DNA of 64,000 nucleotides from Setoptus koraiensis (lineage: Eukaryota; Arthropoda): assembly GCA_048013815.1 (NCBI GenBank), contig CM106585.1, positions 1,488,001 to 1,552,000 of the forward strand, read 5' to 3'. Positions 49,776 to 61,700 of this stretch are shown here, piece after piece (position 1 is the first letter of the stretch; each line of letters opens with the position of its first letter). The position numbers and the translations under genes are program-made. The notes beneath the pieces were generated by a model. It saw only the letters and a program-made list of their open reading frames with translations, was not told where the DNA came from and searched no databases.

Positions 49776-51678
49776 CTATTGCGAGCTGTAAATTTGGTCC
49801 AAAGCTTCCTTAACCGGTACAATTACATTCTGAAAAGATGAAGATGCTACCCAGTAACTGAAATGATCATAAGTTGGCGGGGCAACTATATCTCTGTAGA
49901 GTGCGACTAAACATAAACAAGAGACGAAATCAATACTGTTACTATTAATTGTTTACCTAGTGTTTACATGTTGCGCATGAAGCAAGATTTACGAAATTCC
50001 TTTTACATATGCAACGTAAGCGTGGCGACAATCTTACCTGGCAAACGGTTTATAATAAACTGTTGGTCAGGACCCGGTGATAGAAAGTCATTCTGTTCTG
50101 ATCGCACGAAAATAATCCTATCGAAAGTGATATTCGATAAATTATACTCTGGAGGGGTGGCCTAGTTGATTGTTGATTGACATGATCGGAAGGACAGTGA
50201 ACATGAGATTTTCATCGAATTGACGCGTCATACTTTGCCATAATACATCGATCGATTAAATCAAGTCAAATTGTTCAGTATGATAAGACAGGTATTTGTG
50301 CACTTACTTGTCCATAATGCTGCATATTTAGCTGCGGATCCTTGTAATCGAACCGATTAAACGTCTGGGGTTTTGTCCATTGTCCCAATTGTATGTAACC
50401 CTTGAAACTTGTTTGAGATAAAGCGCGGCTGAAAAATGGTAAATTCTGCCATGGGTAAAAGAAGAACATTCATCAGTCAATGAGAACCAACCGGATATAA
50501 TTGGAGAATCGAAAACCGCTGAACCTATGCAAGATTGTTCGGGATTGAATCTTTTCAACAAGAGCTGGTTGGCATTATGGAGAGATTTCGACCACAACTC
50601 ACCAGAACATTGTTGAAATCATCTGGACCCACTATGAAGTTGGTGACCGCACGGCAGATTGTTTCAGCGAGTATTCTGATTTCACAAACCGCATCTATCA
50701 GGCCGGTTAAAATTTCTCCAATTTCGTATGGAACAGGAAATGGTTGGTTGAGATTATTTGTTATAGATCCTGGCGCTGCAGTCGTTAGATCCCAACCTAA
50801 TCTTACAAGACCTCTTGTGTGTTCATTGGAGGCAACTGGTGCAACGGCAACAAAAGCTGTCAGATTTTCACTGGCAAATTGTGGATTTACACTTAACAAT
50901 ATAAACATGAACGCAGTAGATTGACTATAAGAAATGTAAGCCACTTTGTCTCGGCCAGATATCTCTTTTACTTTGGCTATTTGGGCTGGAACATCATTAA
51001 CAGCTTGGTCGTGCACATCAAAATTCCAATAATCTTCGCTACTGATAGACTCATTAACATGTCTAGAGCTAGCCGGAGTGCTACCTCTAGCCTCGAATAG
51101 CCACACATCGTAGTTGTTGTTGCTAAGAAAATAGGCTAGGCAAGATCTCTGCGAAGAATCAGATGTTTTTGGTAAACTGGACAGATTGAACATACTGAGA
51201 GTAGATGAATCGAGAATCTGCAACTCGTCCAAGAGTGTGCCTTGATTGTCATTGTCATCATCATCGTTATAGCTGGATGATGAATTTGTCGGTGGAGTTT
51301 GCGGACTATCATAAATACAAAGTGACAGTTGGGGACTTATGACAGTTTGAAAAACACCGTGATGTATAACAACAGTTCCTATAAGATTGGATGAATTGGC
51401 CTTGGGATTGATAACCCTCGTCACTGTTACTATGTAACCACCTTGGCTAACAACATCGTATGTTTCAGCTTGGAAACCTTCAGATTCCACCACTTGATCC
51501 TAGAGATACAGTTATTATAAAATGTACTTTTGGTTCTTTCTATCTCATTTACTATAATCTTAATGATTCAACTCACCAGCGTTAGACCCTGATAGTTTGG
51601 ACCATCTATAGTAAGTAAGTCCGCCAATGACAAATTTGCTGAAAATTGTATTGCTAGAAAGCAAATTACTATTTTCAT
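49776..51678 (-). CDS. Secreted acid-lipase-like alpha/beta hydrolase (lysosomal acid/gastric lipase family)
   Basis: Family members hydrolyse triglycerides and cholesteryl esters in lysosomes or the gut. Five coding exons in transcript order: 51678-51577, 51499-50603, 50445-50308, 50161-50038, 49906-49776; phases agree and the protein is 463 residues. It has a signal peptide (MKIVICFLAIQFSANLSLA), the N-terminal family motif (SEGFQAETYDVVSQGGYIV), an oxyanion HHG, YDVWLFEARG, and SEDYWNFDVHDQAVNDVPAQI. The nucleophile Ser226 lies in SYSQS where GHSQG is usual. Asp404 (EQNDFLSP) and His435 (TYDHFSYW) complete the triad. A ~35-residue Asp/Asn/Ser-rich insertion near residue 100 explains the extra length over the usual ~400. 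Both nucleophile-elbow glycines are replaced by serine, so activity is uncertain although the triad is complete. Confidence 0.9.
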
Positions 51679-53506
51679 ACAATGATCCATCTTTTCGTGA
51701 GTGATCGTGACCGATGTGTGCAAATAATCGATACCTTTCAATTGGACAAGTTCGGTTAATGGATATCAGCAATCTATTTTATATAATGGTGCAACTTTGA
51801 TTCCTCACCTGTCGCAAACTACTACGCATACATAATATAGTACAGAAGCAAACAACATGTTCTATTATAGCCTCCAAATAGAGCTTGGTGCTTCTTAGGA
51901 AGAAATGTAACTATAGCGACAAGGTTGATCATAAACTAGATTAATTCATTTACTCTTGAAAAAGATCACGTGTCTGCGAATTCATGTCATTTGAATTGAA
52001 CATAGCAAACTTGTCAGCAGAGTACCAAAGATAATTTAGAGGAAGAGAACTCTCGCTTTTCCACTGATTGATTAAAGTCAACTCGACAGCAAGTCAGGAA
52101 ATAATCCAGTAACCTCTATTTATAGTAGCTGCACAGCTTAATCCCCCGGTAGGTTCAGCTGATGTTTGTCGGATGGTTGTTGAATGATAAACATTGTATA
52201 ATACGGAAAATTGGATTAGTTGGAGCAAATTGTACATTGTATTAAGCTATCACAAAGTTGTTGGTTACCAGTGAATTTGTGCACAACTTTCAGCTTTTTG
52301 ACTTTATTACCATCGACTTATTTTATTGCTGACTGTGACAGTTCATGATCACGTATAGACCGAATCGATATATTCAATGTTGCCTATATCTGCTCATAAC
52401 AAGGGGATTCTTTCGATAGAGAAAGTGAGCAACTCGGAGTTTTTATCCCAACGTTTTGCAAGTTTCGTTGATTGTTTGCATATCGTTGATGATAACATTA
52501 AATGCCAACAAGAGATAGCAGACCTATTGATATCAAAGCAAAGATTATATTCAGGGGAACAGCGAAAAAGTTGTTGTTTGCTGGTCGAATATGTACGTGG
52601 TAGTAATCGCGTAGACTAGATGAATGAAAAAATAATACTAATAATAACGGTTGTTGCCTAGATCGAACAATCTCAAAGACCGAACATCCTGAAATGAGCG
52701 GACATTTTCTCTGTTCCGTGACGAGTTGCCTTCGTCACATGACCGAATGTTACAAAGTTGTGCACTTCTATTTGTAGTTGTTGGGCCTTCTGCCCACATA
52801 AATGTATGGTCATTTGAAAGCATTCGCCATCGCCCACCAAATTCGGTCGCTCTCAACTCCGGCACTATGAACCGATTGGCGACCCCCAATAACAATCGCA
52901 TTGGTTCACTGAATTTAGCCACAGTAAATGATAGATGGCGCATAATAAAGACATCAATTATTAGATTCAGCTTTGAATCAAGACTTTTTGTGTAATCCAA
53001 AGTGATGGTGGGAAATCAGAACTTTGGCGCCTTTGGAATTCGATAGACTCCACCACCATTAAACATTCGACTTTTAGTGTTCAACCATATTATTTCCGAC
53101 GTTCGGGTTACATCTCGACAAAACTAGTACTCGAACAGATAAAATACGTTTTCAAAACTTGAAGCAGTGCTCCAATAAAACTGATCGTAACAGCACTAAA
53201 AGATATCTCGTTACCATAGACACAAAAATATTTCCACTGGATACCATATGAAAATCTCCTCGTATACTCGTAAATGACAAACAGATGAATGCTGGCAATG
53301 ATAGTTATGACGGTGTTCAACGAATATCGCGGATGCAAAAAAGGTCAAATGAAGGATAGGTTTTCCGTTGGAGAAATCCGAGGTTGCATCATGATTAGCA
53401 CTAGCGATTGGAAATTAATTGGTGTACTTCGACGTAAAGGCAAGGCAAAGGAAAGTTAATTTTCCGGAAATAGCTTTGTTTTATTTTACTTACTTTATCA
53501 TTCATA
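51679..53506. other. Intergenic between the lipase and the protease pseudogene
   Basis: Upstream flank of the reverse-strand lipase gene. It contains one copy of a dispersed repeat (52745-52985). Short frames have no family similarity. Earlier exons of the protease pseudogene would be expected in its right part but I could not recognise any. Confidence 0.5.
52745..52985 (+). repeat. Dispersed repeat, copy A
   Basis: Matches 55047-55295 in the same orientation at roughly 75% by eye. Shared blocks include CACTTCTATTTGTAGTTG, CCCCCAATRACAATCGCATT and TGAATTTAGC followed by an ACAATAAATGAT-like stretch. No coding content. Confidence 0.75.
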
Positions 53507-54406
53507 CTGACAGCGGCGCACTGTAACCTGAATGAATTAGTTCGCGTCAGCTCTCACGGTTATAAGGATAGTAGCAATGTTCAGATGAGATCTATTGAAG
53601 GAAATATGTGCATCCTGAATTCAACCATCGGAACCTATTCAATGATATAGCAATTTTGGAATTGAGCGAACCGCTAGTTTACAACGACTACGTTAGACCG
53701 GTATGCTTGCCGGAAGTAGAATCGTACAGTTTTTCGTCAAACCTAGCCATGCGACCTACGAATCATGCCAGCCAAATGAGGCAATCCTACGAGCCAAAAC
53801 GGTCAGGCAAGAAACCAAACAGGACAATCGAAAGAAAATTTCGATCCAGCGAGATCGCAAGAGGACCAAAGCAACGCACAAATCCAAGCAAAAGCAAACT
53901 CTGATGGCGGAAGAAAAAAAACCTCGTTCAAGGCGAAGAATATAGGCTTAGAATCGAAGAATGCCAGCTCATGGCATCGGCGAGCAGCTAAAAAAGAAGC
54001 TCTATTTGGAGCTAAACCTCAAACTGGGGACATTATGACTGTAGCAGGCTGGGGTCGCAGAGAAGGGTTCGGAAGCTCAGCTGATCGTCTGATAGAAGCG
54101 GCTGTGCCCGTAATTTCAGTTGAAATATGCAGAAATTATTACGATGCAGATTTTATGGTTGATGAGCTAATGTTGTGTTCCGGCTATGATGATGCCAAGA
54201 GGCCAGACACTTGCAGTGGTGACAGCGGTGGACCCGCCATGGCTGAAAACATCGACCGCAAATGGGTACTGTATGGCATTACGTCGCAGGGCGAAGAAAA
54301 TTGCGACTCGGGCTACGGTGTCTACACTAGAGTGTCAGCATAAATCGATTGGATCAGCAGTGCAATCGGTAGCGGGGATAAACCAATGGATCGCAGATTG
54401 TATTGA
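53507..54406 (+). pseudogene. Broken trypsin-like serine protease (S1A)
   Basis: The three catalytic landmarks remain in order: LTAAHC (53507), NDIAILEL (53641) and DTCSGDSGGP (54209), with an Asp six residues before the serine, as in trypsins. The frame does not hold: one shift is needed between the His block and HPEFNHRNLF (near 53600), another inside a long Lys/Asn/Gln-rich loop between VRPVCLPE and GDIMTVAGWG, and RVSA at 54332-54343 is followed by TAA where Tyr/Phe is expected before IDWISSAIG, which continues in the same frame to 54406. No first exon with signal peptide or activation site was found. A working gene with unusual introns could remove the shifts but not the early stop. Clip-domain and gut trypsins are the nearest families. 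Confidence 0.75.
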
Positions 54407-55046
54407 AATTTCACATTCACGAGATGTATCTAAGCGAGCGTCTTCGTGAAAATTCTCCAGTTACTAGCGACATTCGGACAACAACTAGAGATGTAGGTGG
54501 CAAGAGATTTGAGCAAACAATTCTCCGAACAGAGAAACGAATCATTTTGCGATCGCGACTTCCAATGAATGAGTGCTCGAAATGATCGAATGATGGACAA
54601 AGAACGCCAGCCTAGACCAACCAACAGCTACCAGTAGAAAACAGTGTTGATGGAAGAGAATCAAGACGCAATAACGAAGCGATCTGGTTCCGGATATTTC
54701 CAACACGGAGTCTGATCTTATTCCGAAGAGTCAATCTATAAAGCAAGGATTAGAATGTTTTGTAAATGCAAATGATTTGAACCAATAGCCAGGCTATCAA
54801 AATTATTACACATAGCTCGAATTTTTCTAGGACATCAACAAAATTCCTTTAAACAAAGAACGTTAATCAATGGTTGGTTGGCTATAAGTTATTATTGGTG
54901 GACAAATTCAGAATATTGCGTTCAATAGGACTGGACTTGGGAGAGTCCGGACGAAGCTCATTATAGTCTCTCGATAAAAAAAAATGCACCAACAGCGGTA
55001 TAAGTCCATGGATCTATTCCAAACCCAGATATTTACTCAGATACCC

Positions 55047-55295
55047 CGGATGTTATAAAGGTGTTCACTTCTATTTGTAGTTGCGTGGTTGTAGTTGTAG
55101 GCGCCCTCTGCCCATTTGCCCCCTGGTCATATGAACGAATTCGAACGATTGGTCGAATTCACCGGCCGCTAATTTGGTTGCTCTTAACTTCGGTACTATT
55201 AACCAATTGGCAGCCCCCAATGACAATCGCATTGTTTCAATGAATTTAGCAACAATAAATGATGGATAACGCACAATAAAAGCATCATTTAATAT
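55047..55295 (+). repeat. Dispersed repeat, copy B
   Basis: Direct-orientation partner of 52745-52985. The copies lie 2.3 kb apart on either side of the protease pseudogene. Substitutions and a small insertion near 55085 separate them. Confidence 0.75.
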
Positions 55296-55452
55296 ATGTA
55301 TTTCAGGGAGGAAGTTCACGCAAGCCGATTTGATATTTGGTGCTCTATTTAATAGAATCTATTATCAAATATTATAAGCGAACCATAGAGTCTTGACGAA
55401 ACGTTACACAGCCTTGAACTGCAGACGGAATTCTCAGGCCAGAGTTCCGAAG

Positions 55453-55458
55453 TTTATT
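55453..55458 (-). terminator. Possible polyadenylation signal of the Syk gene
   Basis: Reverse-strand AATAAA about 260 bases after the stop codon at 55715-55717; the nearest candidate seen. Confidence 0.3.
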
Positions 55459-55714
55459 AGATGCCTTGAGTGGATGCGACGCCCTTATGATGGTTCAAGT
55501 AAAAAAATTCATAGTAAATGGCGTTGTTTTCATAATATAAGGCACATTTAAGGAAAAATTCTGGTCCTAGTGCTTGATGTTTTTCGTGATTTTTACCGAA
55601 ACTGTGCGACTTTTCTTACAGTTTTTTCCATTCCATCTCGAAGTTCACTAAAGGTGACGTCGTTCGACGCATTTTAGTTGTCAATAATGATGAAATTGAT
55701 GCATTGTGGATTAG

Positions 55715-58700
55715 TTAGTCGCTGGCTTTGTTTCCGTAGTTTTTTTCGTAAAAATCTTCTAATTGGCAATAGATTTGTGCGAAGTCTGGTCGATCCTCTG
55801 GCCTGTATTAAGCGAGTTATTATTGATATTATATTATGTATTTTGTGGACAGGTCAAGATTGACAATTAATCATTAAATGGTTAATTAGCTGAGCTTGTT
55901 AATAGTTTGTAAGTGGTAGTGTACTCACTTGAGAGACCAACAGTTCCACATTAGATCGTATATGGCTGAAGGGCAATCGTTTGGTTGTGGCAGACGTTTG
56001 TTGTCTCGAAACATTTGCAAAATTGCCTTGCCATCCATGCCCTCATAAGGTTTTCTTCCATAGGCCATGGCTTCCCATAGTGCCACTCCGAAGCTCCAAA
56101 CATCTGACTTGGTGCTGAATTTCAGATAGTAAATGCATTCTGGCGCGTACCATTTCAGAGGCCATTTAGTGGCTCTTTGAGCCTATTTTACACATTGAGA
56201 AGATGAATTTGGATCAAAATTATGCTATTATTGCTGCGATAGACCTGGTTGTTTAAGTTACAATGCGAGCGAACTAAAGAATTACTTGCCTTGTAATACT
56301 GTTGGCCCATGCCAAGAGCAATGGACATTCCGAAATCGCCAACCTTAGCGAATCTCTCTGTCACTAAAAGAACATTTCTGGCGGCAAGATCACGATGAAC
56401 ATAATTTCTTCGTTCGAGATATTCCATGGCATTGGCCACTTGCAGCATCAGATGCAATATTATCTCGTGGTTGTTATTGTTATCTTCTAGTTGTTGCCGA
56501 TCATAAATTGATGTACTGCTGCTATCACTATTCTTACATGTATTTTTTTCTTTCAATTGCGCTAAGTACCTATTAAGCGGACCCAATGGGGCCAGTTCCA
56601 TCACCAACATAAATGGATCGCCTTCGCAAACGCCGATAAGTTTGACTATGTGCCTATGATCTAACAGGGTCATTGTAGCCGCCTCTTTCAATATTTCACA
56701 CTACACGAAACGCGTATAAGGTATATAAACGTAGATGAACAATGAGCGAGTATGAACATTGTTGGTGTTTGCTTTAGTCTCTGGTTTCATTACATCATTT
56801 CTTATATAGTTTTAGCTTACTCAGTTTTAGCCTTGCTTACCTTGGTGGCCGCAATAGCGTCCTCTTTGAGCACCTTAATGGCCACTTGTACCTTTGTTTG
56901 CGGTGTTGGCCAAATTGAGGCTAGATAGCAATTTCCAAAGAAACCCGAGCCAATTTTTTGCTCCAATGTAAATAGCTGCCTATCTAACAGTAAGGGCACT
57001 CTATTGGTTGTGCAAGCTGAACCGACCATCCCCGAGGGCTCCGACACATTTGCAGTGTTTGTGCCCAAGGATAGTTGTGGCCCTAAACACAAGTGCAGTT
57101 GGCGAGATTGTTTGTTTCGAGACAGACACGGATCAGCATTACAATGGCCGTGTGGAGAGAAAGAGCGAGAGAGCAAGATAAATAGAGAGATAACAAGCAG
57201 CCATAACTCACCTATAGGCTTGGCTTGCTGGCGGTCGCTTGGGCAAACATCCGTATCACTGCCACTTTTTATCATACATGAATTATTATTCAGAAAAATC
57301 GCTGCCTGACAACGTCCATCTAAGCCATTGCTATCTTGGGCCAGCCTAACCTGCTTTACATTTCCCTGTTGGACAATATTCAGTGATGATGTCGACATTT
57401 TACAATGTTGCAACCACGGCAAGTATCACAAGCACAGTTGCGGTTGGACATGGATGTATCGGCGATTGCATCACATTTGTTTAAGACGGTTTGAAGTCAT
57501 GACAAAATAAAGAAATAAATTTGTTGTTGTTTGTATGAGATTATGTTGTATTTAAAACAACAATTTATTTTTTTTTAATCCTTACATCTTGTTGTTGCTG
57601 TTGCTGATTGCCAATACAAGTCGATGATTGATTAACGTGCTTCATCGTTGTGTGTCCATTTGCTTGCACGGTTACGTTATCCTGGAACGTTGAATCGTTA
57701 TCATTTAAATGACTTTTATTGTCATTTGTATGCTGCTGCTGCTGCTGCTGTTGGTTGTATCCTTGTATTGAATTGTGGGACGAGCAGTTAAGTAATTGAC
57801 TTTGAGCATAAATGGAGTCAAATTCTCTGAGCAACTCAATGGAATTGCAATGGTGCTGTTGATTGTTATCGCCAGATTGTTGTTGACCGTTGATCACTGA
57901 CGTTGATTCGTTCATGGGTGTTTCGGTGTTGTTGCTGTTGCAGTCATTAATTTGATCCATAGCTTGATTATCTTCAACAACTCGCTGTTGTTGATCGATC
58001 GATGACGTATTTGTGGCCGTGGTTGGAGCTAGGCCGCTCCGCTTGTTTTTCATGTCTACCTGGGCCCTCAGACTTTGTGTTAATTCGGCCAAAAGTGAAG
58101 TGGTGAGCTCGTCTAAATCGTGCATCTTAGACTTACTGTTGGCGGACATGGTCATCATATTGAACGCTTGCTGATGCTTACAATTATCGTTGTATTGTTG
58201 CTGTTGATTTTGGCCGTTGGCTGGCTGCTGTTGCGCCAATATTGCTCGCTGTGACACCTTCAATAGATTTGAATTCATCATGAGCTCATTGAGGCGCCTC
58301 TGTTGTTGCTCTGGACTCATTAACAGTGTCTGTTGACCAAAGTCATTGTTGTTGTTGTTGCTATTTATCAGTTGTAGTTGGAAATTAATGGCCTGCTGTT
58401 GCTGCTGCTGTTGTTGGTCAGAAGACAACCACCTATCTGTGCCCAACTCATACAATGTCTCTATACTAGATGATTTGATCAATTTGGGATCGTATTTGAA
58501 ATTGACAAAAAGATCGTCGTCATCTCTTTCACTGTTGCAATCCATCAAGTCATGCTGTTCGCTGAATTGCTGCAACTGCTGATGTTGTTGTTGTTGTTGT
58601 TGCTGCTGCTGATCCAACCGGAACATGGGGTCCGTGGGCCGGGGATAAATGTGCTTGTTGTTTTGTTGCTGCGGATGTAGTTGTTGTTGCTGTTGAGGCA

Positions 58701-61700
58701 CGATCGCGTTCTTGTTTCTGGCCTGATTGTTGCAGCTCACAGTTTGCATTTGTTGTGCAGTCTGTTGACCGTTGCCCATCAAATAATGATGACGCTCTTG
58801 CTGTCCATTGTTTTCCATATTGTTGGCATGGCGCTGTCGCATGGAGTTACCAGTGATGTCACCAGAATTGATCTTATTGTTAGGATTATTATTGGCCAAC
58901 TTGTTCATTTGGTGATTCATTGCGGCCGCTCTGTGTATACTGTGCAAATCCCTATAGGTGCCCAGGCACTGGCCATTCTGAAATTGCACAAACTTCGCCA
59001 TAGCTGCGGGCGCCATCAAGCGAGTGGACATAGACACTAGATTGGAGTCGTCTAGCGACGATTTATAAGCAGAGCCCCCTTTGCAGATGATGGCTCGATG
59101 AGCCGGATTGTTTGTTATAGTGTTTCGTTTCAACAACAATTTATTGTCGCCCGTTTGCGAGTGATTGACTGAACTCAAGGCCCCCGCTGTCGGGATGTCC
59201 GGTTCAAATCTGGCCACATTGTCCGCCGCTGAGTGGCCATTGTCCAACCACAACGACTGCCGAGATTGTTGCTGGTAAGCCAAATCGTTGGCTGAATGAG
59301 CCACACCAGTTGTTGTTGGCTCATTGGGCAATTGTGTCGATTGAGAGCAGATTATCTGATTATTAGACGCTTGCCAGTGCCGCTGTTGTTGTTGTTGTTG
59401 TTGCTGCTGTTGCGATTCAAAGGATATGTTTGCCGGATTAATGGGACCAAAAGTCAATGGCAATAGCTGCTGCTGGCTATTGCAGCTGGACTGCGAATTG
59501 TCCGCATACAGATCGTAGTTTAAATTGTACGGATTGAAACTACTAGTCTGCTGCGGTTGCTGTTGTGGCTGGCGATGGATGGTCTTGCTGTTACAACTGC
59601 TGTTGTCTACTTTATTGAGCAAAGACAATGGAGGGAGCGACAATTTTGGAGCGAATAAGGGCGAACCAATTATGCTGTTATGATGATTTGGGCCGGCAGA
59701 GAGGAAGCCAGCAACATTGGGGCCCATCAATGTGCCATTTGGCAGTATTGGCATCATTGCGTTGTGATGTTGTTGCTGCTGCTGCTGACCGCAATTGAAA
59801 TTGGAGCCGCACGCAGCAAGATCGTTGGCGCCGGCGACAAAATTTAGGCCATTATTGTTGGCCTGATTCAATTGGGATCTCCGACAAGAATAACAAGCAC
59901 AAAATATATCCGTCTGGGGCTGGCCCATTGTTTGTTGATCATACTGACTATGATGATTGCGTTGGTGCTGATTACGATGGCCGGTATGTGGTTGCCTGTG
60001 GCCAGTGGCTGAAGCGGGGCTATTGTTGTGGTGGTGATGTCCAAATATAAAATTGTTCAACGTTTGATTACGTGCTGCCATTATTCGTGTCCATTTGTGA
60101 TTAATAGATTGCAGCCATTCTTTGATGGGAACCTTGAAGCTGTTGGCCAGTTGATTGTTGTTGTTACTAGGATCGGAGGCGTAATTTTTTGCTTGATTGA
60201 AGGCGCCATTGGTGGTAGTTGTGCTACTGTTGTTGTTGTTGGCGTTGGCGGTGGTTGAGGCGGTTGTAGTGAATCCGTTGTTGATGTGATGCACCGAAGC
60301 TGTATTATTAATAGCATTATTAATGGTATTATTATTACTGCTGCTGGTGCTGTTATGCTGGCTTAGATAAGCATCAAGCATGGATTTGCTATTGTTGGGC
60401 AGCAAAGGATTGCTGTTGGCTGTCAAGTTGTTGGGGCCAACATTGGATTTAACGGTCACAACATTTACGGGATCACTGTGTAGACAGGTTGACGCAGAGC
60501 CATTAGCCACTGCATGTTGCTGCTGTTGTTGAACATCGGGCAATGTAAAACACGACAACGAGCTTAATTGCTGCTGCTGCTTGCCTACGCTATCACAACC
60601 ATTATTTAAATTGAGGCCCGTGCCACTAACAGCAGCGCCTCCCACTGAGCCCAACGAATAGATATTGTTGCTTAGTGACGCTGGATGGTTGCTCTGGACT
60701 GATTGCAGTCTCGCTGCCGCTGTCGTTGAGGCTAACCCATTGTGCAAAGGGGGACCCGAACTAGAATATGATGCATTGTTATGGTGATATTTGATAGGTT
60801 GTTGTTGCTGTTGTTGTTGCTGCTGCTGCTGCAACGGCCTTTGGCAGGCCTCGGTGAGGGCGCACCACAATCCGTCGCTCATGAGCGTATAGTGGCTGAC
60901 AAGCTGCCATTAAATAGTCAGTGAGTGAGTGGACACACACACACGACCAAAGTGACATGACGTAACAATTGCGCCAGATATACCAACGTATATAACATCG
61001 TGAGCCAATAGAGCGCCAATGCGCCAGTGAATGGCCAAATAACCAGGATTGATGGCCGTTGGGGCAAATGGGGCGAACAAGTCGAACGTTTGGGGTGAAC
61101 GGGGCCAAATGGAGTGAATAGGGTTGCGTTGTGGATGGGATGGGAAATTAAATGAAATGAGAGATAAATGGATAAAGCGGAACACAGTTGTTTATCACTC
61201 ACAACAATTGGGCTAGACACATACGCACACACACACACTCACACACACACTACATGTAGTGGCATTATTCAAATAAGCAAATAAGCCAGTGGCAACGAGA
61301 TGCAAATAACCAGACTGGCGAGCTATTTATGTGGAGCGATTTGCAGTGTGCAGCTAGTTGGATATTGTGCGATATTGTGCTGCCGATATATGCGCCACTC
61401 AATGCCATGTTGTATGTGAGATACTTACGGCCATTAGACTTGTAAATCGTCGGCCATCTTGAATGGCCAACTCGCCAGTAGGCAAGACATCAATTCTGTA
61501 GTGTTTAACTGCTTTTTTATGACTTATACACATAGCGTAGCTACTGTTGTCCCTCTCTCGAACCCTAAATACCAAGAGGCGATGATAACAGCCAAAGTGA
61601 CAGCCACCAATCGGGCAAAGTTTCGGCAACCACCAAACGCGACCAGAAAACGGGGATATAAGTAGAGATGATAAAAGACGAGACAGGAATGTTGATGAGA

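Larger units (their letters stand above)
54407..55714. other. Intergenic between the protease pseudogene and the Syk gene
   Basis: Holds copy B of the dispersed repeat (55047-55295) and, on the reverse strand, the presumed 3' UTR of the kinase gene. No other coding sequence recognised. Confidence 0.5.

Noticed and set aside
58346-59040. Forward-strand Leu/Cys-rich frames opposite the Syk giant exon
   Set aside because: Complements of CAG/CAA runs read as Leu, Cys and Val; no independent support.
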